Below are positions 9,739 to 18,570 of a stretch of 31,530 nt of DNA, piece after piece (the first letter of the stretch is position 1; each line of letters starts with the position of its first letter). Source of the stretch: Deinococcus marmoris (GTDB taxonomy: Bacteria > Deinococcota > Deinococci > Deinococcales > Deinococcaceae). The notes beneath the pieces were generated by a model. It saw nothing but the letters and a program-made list of their open reading frames with translations. It did not search any database and was not told the DNA's origin. A program made the translations under genes and the position numbers. The stretch spans positions 1 to 31,530 of the forward strand of contig NZ_MSTI01000047.1 in the NCBI RefSeq assembly GCF_001949125.1, given 5' to 3'.

Positions 9739-10982
9739 GGCCTCTCTCCTTCCTGAACAGCTTGTTTCTTCTGACCCGCCTGCTGTTTCTGGCCAGCTTG
9801 CAGGACGCTCAGATAACAGCGGCGGTATCCCTGCGCCATCCCTTCCAGATTGAAGCGCTGAACGATCCCCGGCTGTTGGGCGACCACGACCCCGGCGTAA
9901 TGCTCATACGCCCCGATAGCTTCCGCCAGCGTGCGGGCCAGCACGGGCACATCCCCGGAGGGACACAGCAGCGGGTATCCGGGGGGGAAAATCTCGTTCA
10001 GACCCCGGACCCGCGTGGCGACCACCGGCATGCCCGCCATCAGTGCCTCGACGGCCACCAGGCACAGTCCCTCAAAGCGCGAAGGCACCAGCATCAGATC
10101 GTAATTGCCCAGGTGTGCGGCCAGATTGGCCACTGGCTCGGCCAGCGTGATGGTCCAGGGCAGGGTCTGGGTCTGAACCCACTGCCTGAGCATCCCTTCA
10201 AATGAACCGCGCCCCAGGAGGGTCACCTCCACCGGGTGGGTGGTCAGGGCCGAGGCGGCGGTCAGCAGTTCGGGCAGCAGGTCCACGCCCTTCTGCGGCT
10301 CCAGCCGGCCCGCGAACAGCACCCGGATGGGGCGGTCCGCCGGACGGGCATTCTGCCGTGACACGGCGCGCTGCGGAGTCGAGACGCCGTTGTAGACCAC
10401 CCGCGTCTGGTCCCTGGGGGTCAGGGGCAGGTGCTGGGCCGCCTGAAATTCCCACAGCCCGTCCAGGCAGGCTTCAGAGACCCCCACCGCCGTGGCGCGG
10501 CGCAGGCGGGGTTCTACCAGCCGCCCGACCCGCTGCCAGGCGGGCCAGATTTCGGAGTTGTGGACCGTGCGGACGATCCGGGTCCCGGCAGGCAGGCCCA
10601 GCACAGAGGCGACGGCGAAGGTGGTCTCAGGGATCTCGGTGTGCAGGTGGACGATCTCGGGCCGCGTCTTCCAGATCAACCGGTTCAGGCGCACCCCGGC
10701 CTGGGCCAGCCCACCGCGTTTGAAACCCAGGGCCGTGCCGCTGTGGACCGGGACCTGCAAGCGCTCCAGTCGCCGGGCCATCTCCTGGCCCACCGGATTG
10801 TCGGCCACACCGCCCACCGCAAAGAAGGAGAAGTTGAATTCGGGATGCAGCGCCTCGGCCAGCGAGATCGCCACATTCTCGGCCCCGCCCATATCCAGGT
10901 GGGTGATGACCTGCAAGACGCGGGGGTGGGCCGGATGCGGTGTGGCCGTCACTGGGAAATAGGCAGGGAAGTACGCTGCCAC
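9735..10982 (-). CDS. GT4-family glycosyltransferase (exopolysaccharide cluster)
   Basis: Up to 415 aa from GTG 10982; a second GTG at 10952 would give 405 aa. Neither has a convincing ribosome site, so the start is open. The conserved fold begins at RVLQVITHLDMGGAENVA, typical of GT4 enzymes. Further marks are VLFAGRLEPQKGVDLLPELL and the donor-site E-x7-E in SRFEGLCLVAVEALMAGMPVVAT. The C-terminus is an odd Gln/Lys-rich tail with near repeats (AGQKQQAGQKKQAVQ), outside the fold. It overlaps the next glycosyltransferase by 4 nt and sits 57 nt after the WbaP-like gene, so the three are probably one transcript. Confidence 0.9.
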   Translation of the reverse strand: MAAYFPAYFPVTATPHPAHPRVLQVITHLDMGGAENVAISLAEALHPEFNFSFFAVGGVADNPVGQEMARRLERLQVPVHSGTALGFKRGGLAQAGVRLNRLIWKTRPEIVHLHTEIPETTFAVASVLGLPAGTRIVRTVHNSEIWPAWQRVGRLVEPRLRRATAVGVSEACLDGLWEFQAAQHLPLTPRDQTRVVYNGVSTPQRAVSRQNARPADRPIRVLFAGRLEPQKGVDLLPELLTAASALTTHPVEVTLLGRGSFEGMLRQWVQTQTLPWTITLAEPVANLAAHLGNYDLMLVPSRFEGLCLVAVEALMAGMPVVATRVRGLNEIFPPGYPLLCPSGDVPVLARTLAEAIGAYEHYAGVVVAQQPGIVQRFNLEGMAQGYRRCYLSVLQAGQKQQAGQKKQAVQEGERP

Positions 10983-11039
10983 AGCCAGGAAAAGGGAAAA
11001 ACGCGCGAGGTCAGGATCATCATCACAGAGGGTAGCGTC

Positions 11040-12548
11040 TCAGTACGCTCCTGAACCGCGCAGCACCACGCCCACGGTCCGCATCAGAATCACCATGTCC
11101 AGCCAGATCGACCAGTTGCGCACGTAATACGGGTCCCAGCGTTCCATACCCAGGTTGCCCGCCTCCGAGCGGCCTGACACCTGCCACAGCCCGGTCATGC
11201 CGGGGCGCACCAGCACGCGCAGGCGCTGGGCCGGGGCCGAGAGCTGGTTCTGATGGTAGGCGGGCAGCGGGCGCGGGCCTACCAGCGACATATGGCCCAG
11301 AACCACGTTGACGAGCTGGGGCAGTTCGTCCAGGCTGGTCTTGCGCAACAGCCCGCCAATCCGCGTGATGCGGGGATCGCGGCGCAGCTTGAAATGTGTT
11401 TCCCATTCCAGGCGCAGTTCGGCGTCCTGCTCCAGCTTGCGGCGCAGCACTTCCTCGGCGTCAGGCACCATCGTCCTGAATTTCCAGGTGGCGAAGGTCT
11501 GGCCGTTCAGGCCCACGCGCCGTTGCAGGAACAGCGGGTTGGTGCGGTCCTCGAACCAGATCAGGGCGGCCAGCAGCGCGCACACCGGCAGCCACACTGG
11601 GGCCGACAGGATCACGGCCAGTAGATCGAAGACGCGCTTGACCCCCTGGGCCAGCGGATCGACCAGATTGCGCGCCACCTCCAGCCCCAGCACGCCGCCG
11701 AAGTCGTTGGCAGTGACCCACAGCGACTCGACCTCAAATAGATCAGGGACGATGATCACCTTGGGGTAATGCGCCAGTGGGCCTTCCAGAAGCTGCACCA
11801 GCCGTTCCCGGTCCAGGCCCGGCATCGCCACGATGGCCACCGGGGCCTGCTGCTCCCAGGGCTGAGGCATCCTGTCCACCGGCCCCACCACCGGCACGCC
11901 CAGCACGGCGCTGCCATGCAGCAGTTCGTTGTCGTCCAAAACAGCGCTGGGCTGGTAGCCGTAACCGGGGTTTTCGCGCAGCGCCTGCACCATCAGCGTG
12001 CCCGTCACGGCGGCTCCGTAGATCACGGCGGGCACGCCCCACAGGTCCGCACTCAGCAGCGCCCGCTTGACCCCGGCCCGCATCACCAGCACCAGCCCCC
12101 AGCTCAGGATCAGGCCCAGGGTCAGGGAGAAACGGCTGACCGTGTCGGTCTGCTGGGTCATGAACAGCACGCCGGTCACCGCCGCGAAGACCAGCACCGT
12201 CAACTGGGTAATGCGCTGCAACTCGGTGGGCGCGGCCAGACCCCAGCCGGGCAGCAGCCGCAGAAAGCCCGCCCCCACCACCCAGGCCACCCACAGGAAG
12301 GGAATCAGGCCCGGCACCGTGCCGTCTCCGGCAAACCAGCCTCCGGCCAGCCAGGGGCCGTCGGGGACATTGCCCAGCAGCGCCACGCGCACCCCTGAAG
12401 CCAGCAGCAGGGCCACCGTCAGGGCCAGCAGATCGCCGCCCACCAGCGCCGCCGCGTTCAGCAGCCGCCGGGTCAGCATCAAGCGCACGGCCCCACGGCT
12501 GACCGGCCCGGAGAACGTGGAAGATGGGGTGCTGCGAATCGCTTGCAT
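11040..12548 (-). CDS. WbaP-type undecaprenyl-phosphate sugar-phosphate transferase
   Basis: 502 aa. Polyisoprenyl-phosphate hexose-1-phosphate transferase that starts lipid-linked exopolysaccharide units on undecaprenyl phosphate. It has four N-terminal membrane helices (about 30-160), a nucleotide-binding-like middle domain (about 170-290), then the catalytic bacterial sugar transferase domain. The latter opens with the membrane hairpin VKRVFDLLAVILSAPVW (303-319), then WKFRTM (355-360), KTSLDELPQ with the likely catalytic Asp407-Glu408, GPRPLP (424-429) and RPGMTGLWQVSGRS. ATG 12548 has AGGAG about 8 nt upstream. It leads two glycosyltransferase genes. No polymerase, flippase or chain-length genes are in the window, so the pathway is incomplete here. 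Confidence 0.93.
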   Translation of the reverse strand: MQAIRSTPSSTFSGPVSRGAVRLMLTRRLLNAAALVGGDLLALTVALLLASGVRVALLGNVPDGPWLAGGWFAGDGTVPGLIPFLWVAWVVGAGFLRLLPGWGLAAPTELQRITQLTVLVFAAVTGVLFMTQQTDTVSRFSLTLGLILSWGLVLVMRAGVKRALLSADLWGVPAVIYGAAVTGTLMVQALRENPGYGYQPSAVLDDNELLHGSAVLGVPVVGPVDRMPQPWEQQAPVAIVAMPGLDRERLVQLLEGPLAHYPKVIIVPDLFEVESLWVTANDFGGVLGLEVARNLVDPLAQGVKRVFDLLAVILSAPVWLPVCALLAALIWFEDRTNPLFLQRRVGLNGQTFATWKFRTMVPDAEEVLRRKLEQDAELRLEWETHFKLRRDPRITRIGGLLRKTSLDELPQLVNVVLGHMSLVGPRPLPAYHQNQLSAPAQRLRVLVRPGMTGLWQVSGRSEAGNLGMERWDPYYVRNWSIWLDMVILMRTVGVVLRGSGAY

Positions 12549-12908
12549 AGAAAAACTCCTGCGGAGACGGACCTGTTCAGAGGTGAGGAGGCGAGGAAAA
12601 TGGGGCAGCTCAGGACAGGGTTTTTGCGAATTTGCGTACAGCCGTTCTGGGAAGTGACCAGTTAAGCTGAGTGGACTTTCAAGAAGAGTTTAGAGACCGC
12701 AGACGTACACTGGGCCGATCCATAACTTCTCCCGAATCTGGCTGATCGCCGTCTGATCAGGCTGACCTGGACGTTAAGAATCTAGAGCAAACCGGGAGCA
12801 GGGGAACAGAGACGGTGGCTGAGCGGCGGGCCATGTCCAGCGCCCCTGTCCCAGCACCTGTGCAGCATGACGCCGATCTCGTTAAATGAACGTAAAACAG
12901 CGTTCCCA
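12549..12908. other. intergenic region upstream of the exopolysaccharide cluster
   Basis: About 360 nt with no supportable gene on either strand. It must contain the promoter of the WbaP-like gene. I found no convincing -35/-10 pair; isolated -10-like boxes on the minus strand such as TAAACT near 12690 lack a -35. A partial palindrome around CTGATCAG near 12754 is visible. A long leader or regulator site is possible but unsupported. Confidence 0.4.
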
Positions 12909-12949
12909 TGAGGGTCTGATCAAGGAAAACCCTACTGATCAGACCCTCA
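12909..12949 (-). terminator. terminator of the photolyase gene
   Basis: A perfect 14-bp inverted repeat (12909-12922 with 12936-12949), loop 13 nt, 5 nt beyond the photolyase stop. On the minus strand a TTTT stretch follows a few bases later. Confidence 0.7.
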
Positions 12950-12954
12950 ACCGA

Positions 12955-14292
12955 TCACGCCCAGCGCGCCGCGTAAGCATCTGCATCGAATTTGCGCTTC
13001 AGGCCGCCCGCGTTCATGTAGCGCACCATGCCGAAGATCGGGCGGCGCGTCCACGGGCGGTCATGCAGCCCCAGCACCCAGCCCATGCCCGCGTAACTGT
13101 TGGGATCGCGCCCGTCCTGCTCGTAGCGGTTGTTGAGCCAGACCATCTCGGCATAGGCGGTTCTGGGATTCGGCGTCCATTCGAGAATCTTCTTGCCCCA
13201 GTACATCCGCATGTAGTTGTGCATTCGCCCGGTGCGGACCATCTGGTTCTGCGCGGCGTTCCAGTACGGATCGTGGGTTTGCGCGGCATCGAACTCCTCG
13301 CGGGTGTACTGATATTCGCGCCTGTCCCCGGCGTGTTCCTCCAGCGTCTTGCGCGCCCAGTCGGGCAGGCCGGCGTACTGGTCATATTGCGGATTAAAGG
13401 TGCAGAGGTTGAAACTCAGCTCGCGGCGCACGATCAGCTCCTCCAGAAAGGCGTCCGCGCCGGGACCGCCGTGTTCGCGGGCGGCCAGCGCGGCGGTCAG
13501 CGGCGACAGGTGACCGTAGTGCAGGTACGCGCTCAGGCGGCTGCTGCCCTCCACGTTGGGATCGTTGCGCCGCGTGTCGTACTTGGCCAGATCCAGGCTG
13601 ATGAATTCCTCCACCCGCTCCAGCGCCGCGTCCTCGCCGCCCGTTTCGGTGCCGGGGAGAACGCTGTGATCGACGGGCAGGGTCCCCACCAGCGCCGCCG
13701 GATCGCCCACACCCAGCCCCGTCTCCCAGTCGTCCGTCTGCACCGTCAAATCGTGAACTTCCAGCGGCACCAGATACTCATGCCACAGCCGGTGAATCTT
13801 GGGGCGGATGGTCCGCGCCGCGTATTCCTGCTTGCCGCTGACGGTGTGGACGGGAATCACGGCCTCGGACTCGACCTGAATCAGGGGCACTTCGAGCTGC
13901 GCCCTCAACCAGTCACGCCACGCCCGCTGGATGTTCAGGTAACCCACGTCGGTCACCACCAGGGCCGCGCCTTCCCGCGCCGCCTCCAGCGCCACTTCGG
14001 GCGGCTTGCCCAGGCGGATGGACAGTGGAATGCCACGTGCTGCCAGATTGGCGCGCAAGTCGCGCAAGCCTTCCAGCAGGTACTGGAAATGGCGGGCGTT
14101 GGCCTCCGGGTAATCGGGGGTCAGGCCGAAAACGGCCACCAGCGGCAAGCCCAGTTCATTGGCCTGCCGCACGGCGTATTCCAGCGCGTGGTTGTCGTGG
14201 GTTCGCACGCTGGTCTGCACCCACAGCAACACGAATTTGCCCTTGCCAGGGGCACCGGGACGGAGCGGTTGAATGCGCGAATCGTGAATCAT
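12955..14292 (-). CDS. class II CPD photolyase
   Basis: 445 aa. Splits UV-induced cyclobutane pyrimidine dimers with light, using a reduced FAD. The N-terminal antenna domain covers about 18-150 (VLLWVQTSVRTHDNHALEYA). The C-terminal FAD domain carries class II signatures: RRELSFNLC (289-297), RMHNYMRMYWGKKILEW (356-372), LNNRYEQDGRDPNSYAGMGW (386-405) and LGLHDRPW (408-415). The length fits the class. ATG 14292 has an AGGA about 5 nt upstream and TAGAAA 7 nt upstream, so either initiation mode is possible. D. radiodurans R1 is known to lack photoreactivation, so this gene marks a different species or accessory content. No neighbour explains it functionally. Confidence 0.95.
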   Translation of the reverse strand: MIHDSRIQPLRPGAPGKGKFVLLWVQTSVRTHDNHALEYAVRQANELGLPLVAVFGLTPDYPEANARHFQYLLEGLRDLRANLAARGIPLSIRLGKPPEVALEAAREGAALVVTDVGYLNIQRAWRDWLRAQLEVPLIQVESEAVIPVHTVSGKQEYAARTIRPKIHRLWHEYLVPLEVHDLTVQTDDWETGLGVGDPAALVGTLPVDHSVLPGTETGGEDAALERVEEFISLDLAKYDTRRNDPNVEGSSRLSAYLHYGHLSPLTAALAAREHGGPGADAFLEELIVRRELSFNLCTFNPQYDQYAGLPDWARKTLEEHAGDRREYQYTREEFDAAQTHDPYWNAAQNQMVRTGRMHNYMRMYWGKKILEWTPNPRTAYAEMVWLNNRYEQDGRDPNSYAGMGWVLGLHDRPWTRRPIFGMVRYMNAGGLKRKFDADAYAARWA

Positions 14293-14353
14293 GTCCTGCT
14301 TTCTAGCGCGGCGGGGCCGGGCAGACGGTGGGCCGGGCGGCAGATACCATGTT

Positions 14354-15004
<651 letters not shown>

Positions 15005-15011
15005 GCCACGG

Positions 15012-15017
15012 ACTTTA
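15012..15017 (-). promoter_or_regulatory. leaderless -10 box of the TRIC gene
   Basis: TAAAGT on the minus strand, 7 nt before GTG 15004. No consensus -35. Confidence 0.5.
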
Positions 15018-15043
15018 TCCCGTCTGGCTTTATCCTGTCCGGC

Positions 15044-15541
15044 TCAGCTCAGTAGTTGCGCCAGCCTCTGCACCGTGCGCCAGTTGCGGACCGTGGCGTG
15101 TTTAAGTTGGCCCAGATTCAATCCGCTCTGGCCCAGGCCGTCCGGGGTGTGCAGATAGACCTCGCGCCCGCTGACCGTCCAGACGTTGCCGGGGCGGGCG
15201 CGGATGGTGACGATCTGGGCTGGATCAGGGACCGTGTTTAAGAAGGCAACGTGGACTCGTGTACCGTCCGCCTCCTGTGTGTAGGGGTTGCGCGCATCCA
15301 GGCTGGCCCACCCGGCGGCGCTGCGGAGAATGACATCGACACGGAAGCCGAACTCTTTTTCGATGGCGGCCTCAATCAACTCCACCTCCGGCGCATCGGC
15401 CTCGAAGACCACGTTGCCACTCTGAATGTAGGTCTGGACCTCCGAAGAGCCTAGCCCCTCGAAGGTGGCGCGCAGGGCAGACATGGGGACCGGGCGATGA
15501 CCACCGACATTGATGCCGCGCAGCAGGGCGACGTGTTTCAT
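15044..15541 (-). CDS. DUF1697 family protein
   Basis: 165 aa from ATG 15541. The family block is clear: HVALLRGINVGGHRPVPMSAL, then YIQSGNVVFEA, a helix ending KEFGFRVDVILRS, and VHVAFLNTVPDP. DUF1697 proteins are small cytoplasmic proteins of unknown function. ATG 15541 gives the usual short lead into ALLRGIN; ATG 15547 and a TTG at 15562 are alternatives. No Shine-Dalgarno or TANNNT box decides between them. It points away from the secreted SH3/excalibur gene on the other strand. Confidence 0.88.
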   Translation of the reverse strand: MKHVALLRGINVGGHRPVPMSALRATFEGLGSSEVQTYIQSGNVVFEADAPEVELIEAAIEKEFGFRVDVILRSAAGWASLDARNPYTQEADGTRVHVAFLNTVPDPAQIVTIRARPGNVWTVSGREVYLHTPDGLGQSGLNLGQLKHATVRNWRTVQRLAQLLS

Positions 15542-15605
15542 ATCCATATTTTGAAGGTTCAACCCGGCTCATCGGAAAAGTCGGGCGACGTGTCAGGCTG
15601 ACGCC

Positions 15606-16019
15606 ATGAAAACTTCGATCAGGGCGCTGAACCTCGTGCTGGGCCTGTCGGGACTGGGACTTCTGGGGCTGGCCGACGCCGCCACGGCCACCACCACCGC
15701 GAACGCCAACCTGCGCCGCCTGCCCTCGCCGCAGGGTCAGGTGCTGCGCGTGGTGCCCGGAAACACGCTGCTGACAGTGGCCTGTACAGGGGACTGGTGC
15801 CGCACGACCTATCAGGGACGCGGAGGCTACCTGGCCCGCTCGCTGCTGCGGCCCACCAGCAAAAGCTCGGCACTGACCGGAACAGGCACGGTGTATTACG
15901 CCAATTGCACGGCCCTGCGCGCCGCCGGAGCCGCGCCGATTCGGCTGGGCAAACCGGGCTACCGCACCGGGCTGGATTCCAACCGCAACAGCGTGGCCTG
16001 TGACCGGGGAGACCGCTGA
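15606..16019 (+). CDS. secreted SH3-like and excalibur-domain protein
   Basis: 137 aa. A signal peptide covers about residues 1-26 (hydrophobic LNLVLGLSGLGLLGLADA). A bacterial SH3-like domain follows (about 28-80: ANLRRLPSPQGQVLRVVPGN, CTGDWCRTTYQGRGGYLA). The C-terminus is an excalibur domain (about 97-137): YYANCTALRAAG, PGYRTGLDSNRNSVACD, whose D-x-N-x-N loop next to a cysteine is the calcium-binding-like mark. Its cysteines fit disulfides in an exported protein. A cell-wall or extracellular role is likely; the ligand is unknown. No strong Shine-Dalgarno is seen. FrnE follows on the same strand but has its own promoter. Confidence 0.88.
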   Translation: MKTSIRALNLVLGLSGLGLLGLADAATATTTANANLRRLPSPQGQVLRVVPGNTLLTVACTGDWCRTTYQGRGGYLARSLLRPTSKSSALTGTGTVYYANCTALRAAGAAPIRLGKPGYRTGLDSNRNSVACDRGDR

Positions 16020-16201
16020 TAAAGATTCCGGTTGAACGGTGATGAAGGAACTGGGAAACTCGACTGGAAGGAGCTGGAAAAACGGTGACGGCTTGGAGTG
16101 GAGGCACCGCAGCAGAGCGGAGGGGACGGAACGGATGAGCCGGAATCCGCATAAGTCCCGGCATTTGTGCGCCATTTCATGCTTTGTTTTCTAAACTAGG
16201 A

Positions 16202-16207
16202 TAGAAT
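16202..16207 (+). promoter_or_regulatory. leaderless -10 box of frnE
   Basis: TAGAAT, 7 nt before ATG 16215, overlapping the alternative ATG at 16206. The layout mirrors the cyclophilin promoter. The -35 is weak. The preceding 16020-16200 has an 8-bp inverted repeat (16024-16031 with 16140-16147) but no gene. Confidence 0.55.
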
Positions 16208-16214
16208 GACAGGT

Positions 16215-16982
16215 ATGACTGCCACAGCCCCCAACCCCTTCACGCCCTCCGCCCCCGGCAAACTGCGGGTGGACATCTGGTCCGATATCGCCTGCCCGTG
16301 GTGTTACATCGGCAAGCGGCGTTTCGAGACGGCCCTGCAAGACTTCCCGCAGAAGGACGAGGTGGAAGTCGTGTGGCACAGTTTCGAGCTTGATCCCTCC
16401 GCGCCCGTCGAGAATCCGAGTTCCATGCGTGACGTCCTGGCCCGCAAGTATGGCCGCACCCCGGCCCAGGCGCAGGAAATGATGGACAGCATGACCGGCA
16501 CGGCGGCGGGCGAGGGGCTGGAGTACCACTTCGAGAACACGCGCCTGACCAACACCTTCCTGGCCCACCAACTGATCCATCTGGCCGCAGAACACGGCAG
16601 GCAGGACGCCATGAAGGAGCGGCTGCTGCTGGCCTACATGTCCGAGGGCCAGAACGTGGGCGATCTGGACACGCTGGCGAAACTGGCGCAGGAAGTCGGC
16701 CTGGACGGCTCAGAGATCAGCACTGCCCTGGAAAGTGGCAAGTATGCCGATGACGTCCGGCAGGACGAGGCACAGGCGCAGACCCTGGGCATCAGCGGCG
16801 TGCCGTTCTTCGTGCTGGGCGGCAAGTACGGCATCAGCGGCGCGCAGGGAGCAGAGGTCCTGCGCGGCGCACTCGATCAGGTCTGGGCCGAAACGAACCC
16901 CGCCCCACTGACCCTGCTGGGTTCCGCGAACGAGGCAGAGGGCTGCGAGGACGGGCAGTGCGCGGTGCCGTCGAAAAACTAG
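16215..16982 (+). CDS. frnE: DsbA-family disulfide isomerase FrnE
   Basis: 255 aa. Thioredoxin-fold protein with a helical insert (2-hydroxychromene isomerase/DsbA-like). The active site is CPWC at residues 27-30 in DIWSDIACPWCYIGKRRFE. The cis-Pro loop is GISGVPFFVLGGKYGISGAQ. A second pair, C244-EDGQ-C249, sits in the C-terminal tail. D. radiodurans FrnE has the same CPWC plus C-X4-C layout, was characterised as a disulfide isomerase/chaperone and is needed for oxidative and cadmium stress tolerance. There is no signal peptide, so it is cytoplasmic. ATG 16215 is preferred over 16206 because TAGAAT lies 7 nt before it and overlaps the upstream ATG. Confidence 0.93.
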   Translation: MTATAPNPFTPSAPGKLRVDIWSDIACPWCYIGKRRFETALQDFPQKDEVEVVWHSFELDPSAPVENPSSMRDVLARKYGRTPAQAQEMMDSMTGTAAGEGLEYHFENTRLTNTFLAHQLIHLAAEHGRQDAMKERLLLAYMSEGQNVGDLDTLAKLAQEVGLDGSEISTALESGKYADDVRQDEAQAQTLGISGVPFFVLGGKYGISGAQGAEVLRGALDQVWAETNPAPLTLLGSANEAEGCEDGQCAVPSKN

Positions 16983-16991
16983 TCCAGTCTG

Positions 16992-17426
16992 TCAGGGCCG
17001 CACCAGCATGATCTGCTGCCTGGCGCGTCGGAAGTTCAATTCGGAGTAAAACGCTTCGGCGGAAGAATCACGGGCAGTGAGCAGATGCACGCTGCCCACG
17101 CCCCGGCTTTCCGCCTCTGCCAGATGCCGGGTCATCAGGGCGCGGCCCACCCCACGCCTCTGTGCCAGCGGCAGGATAAACATCTCGCTGATCTGATGTG
17201 ACACCCCCCGGTCTCTGATCAGATCGTGGCCCAGCACGGCCCCCAGGCACTGACCCGCCTCCCACGCTCCCAGACACGCGGCGCGCGGAGTGGCCAGCAG
17301 GTCACTCAGGCAGGTGGAGGCACTTTCCAGGGTCCACGCCTCGTTCCACGGCGCGGCATTGAAAGTCACCATGAAGGTCTGGGCGGCGGCGGGCAGATCT
17401 GCGGGGGTCAGCGGGCGAAGCTCCAT
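16992..17426 (-). CDS. GNAT family N-acetyltransferase
   Basis: 144 aa. Acetyl-CoA-dependent acetyltransferase fold: MELRPLTPADLPAAAQTF at the N-terminus, the acetyl-CoA loop LPLAQRRGVGRALMTRHLAEAE, and AFYSELNFRRARQQIML at the C-terminus. The substrate is unknown. ATG 17426 has TATTCT 7 nt upstream, so it is probably leaderless. That box overlaps the terminator of the upstream terC gene. It converges on frnE, with only 9 nt between stops. Confidence 0.9.
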   Translation of the reverse strand: MELRPLTPADLPAAAQTFMVTFNAAPWNEAWTLESASTCLSDLLATPRAACLGAWEAGQCLGAVLGHDLIRDRGVSHQISEMFILPLAQRRGVGRALMTRHLAEAESRGVGSVHLLTARDSSAEAFYSELNFRRARQQIMLVRP

Positions 17427-17433
17427 GGCGCAA

Positions 17434-17439
17434 AGAATA
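17434..17439 (-). promoter_or_regulatory. leaderless -10 box of the GNAT gene
   Basis: TATTCT on the minus strand, 7 nt before ATG 17426. Its first base is also the last base of the terC terminator stem. Confidence 0.5.
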
Positions 17440-17468
17440 GGCGGAAACCCCCATCAGGATTTCCGCCT
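17439..17468 (-). terminator. terminator of terC
   Basis: A perfect 9-bp inverted repeat (17439-17447 with 17460-17468), loop 12 nt, followed on the minus strand by a T-rich TATTCTTT. It lies 30 nt past the terC stop. Confidence 0.65.
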
Positions 17469-17497
17469 TCTTCTTGCCGTTCAGTTCAGGGTCAGCC

Positions 17498-18517
17498 TCA
17501 GACCGAGGCGGGCGGCTCGTTCACCGGCGGCTCTTCTTTGGTCTTGATCAGGCTGACGATCACGCCACCAGCCAGCAGGCTCAGGGTCACGCCCAGGCTG
17601 ATCGCCGGGTCCAGCTTGCCCCAGATCTGCGAGTAGAAGATCTTGAGGCCGATGAACACCAGCACCAGCGACAGCGCGGGCTGAAGGTACTTGAAGCGGT
17701 GGACCGCCGCCGCCAGCGCGAAATACAGCGCCCGCAGACCCAGAATGGCGAAGATGTTGGAGGTGTAGACGATGAACGGATCCTGCGTGATGGCGAAGAT
17801 CGCCGGGATGCTGTCTACCGCGAACACCACGTCGGCAGTTTCCACCATGACCAGCGCCAGCAGCAGCGGCGTGGCAAAGGTCCTGATCTTGCCGCCCACG
17901 TCCTTTTTGATGATGAAACGCTCGCCGTGCAACTCGTCGGTGATCCGCAGCCGCTTTTTCATCCAGATCAGTAGCTTGTTGCTGGAAAAGTCATGCTCGG
18001 CGTCGCCGTCCCTGAGCATTTTGATGCCGGTGAACAGCAGGAACGCGCCGAAAATCCACAGCACCCAGTCGAACTGCGTGACCAGCGCGGTGCCCAGCCC
18101 GATCATGATGGCGCGCAGCACAATCACGCCCAGGATGCCCCACAGCAGCACGCGCCGCTGCAACTTCAGCGGAATGGCGAAGAAGGCGAAGATCAGGCTG
18201 ATCACGAACACGTTGTCCAGCGCCAGCGCCTTTTCCAGCGCGAAGCCGGTGTAGAACTCGATGCCCGATTCGCGGCCCAGCGTCAGCCACACCCACAACC
18301 CGTAAAGCAGCGCGATGCTGATATAGAAGGCCGACAGCCACAGGCTCTGACCCACGCTCATCACGCCGTCGTCATCGGGGGCCAGTTTGCGCTTGCGCCA
18401 TTTTTCCAGCACACCCAGGTCAAAGGCCATCAGGGCAATCACCACCGCCAGGAACATGACCCACATCCATGCGGGTTTGCCCAGCCATTCAGTCGCCGTC
18501 AGAAAGGAAAAATCCAT
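17498..18517 (-). CDS. terC: TerC/Alx family membrane protein, probable Mn2+ exporter
   Basis: 339 aa with about eight or nine membrane helices. TerC family marks are the acidic motifs in the membrane: ALEKALALDNVFVISLIF near residue 100 and VETADVVFAVDSIPAIFAIT near 230, plus FLLFTGIKMLRDGD. E. coli Alx and other TerC proteins export Mn2+; older annotation says tellurium resistance. ATG 18517 is chosen because AAGGAG (18529-18524) sits 6 nt before it; an in-frame ATG at 18523 would abut the ribosome site. The leader is a yybP-ykoY type riboswitch, which supports a manganese role. Mn/Fe balance is central to oxidative resistance in Deinococcus. Confidence 0.93.
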   Translation of the reverse strand: MDFSFLTATEWLGKPAWMWVMFLAVVIALMAFDLGVLEKWRKRKLAPDDDGVMSVGQSLWLSAFYISIALLYGLWVWLTLGRESGIEFYTGFALEKALALDNVFVISLIFAFFAIPLKLQRRVLLWGILGVIVLRAIMIGLGTALVTQFDWVLWIFGAFLLFTGIKMLRDGDAEHDFSSNKLLIWMKKRLRITDELHGERFIIKKDVGGKIRTFATPLLLALVMVETADVVFAVDSIPAIFAITQDPFIVYTSNIFAILGLRALYFALAAAVHRFKYLQPALSLVLVFIGLKIFYSQIWGKLDPAISLGVTLSLLAGGVIVSLIKTKEEPPVNEPPASV

Positions 18518-18570
18518 GTCCATCTCCTTGCACGGAAGACACCCTGTGAGGGAGATGGCCGGGAGCGCAG

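Noticed and set aside
18518..18523. ATG 18523 as terC start
   Set aside because: The ribosome site AAGGAG would touch the codon; ATG 18517 has normal spacing.
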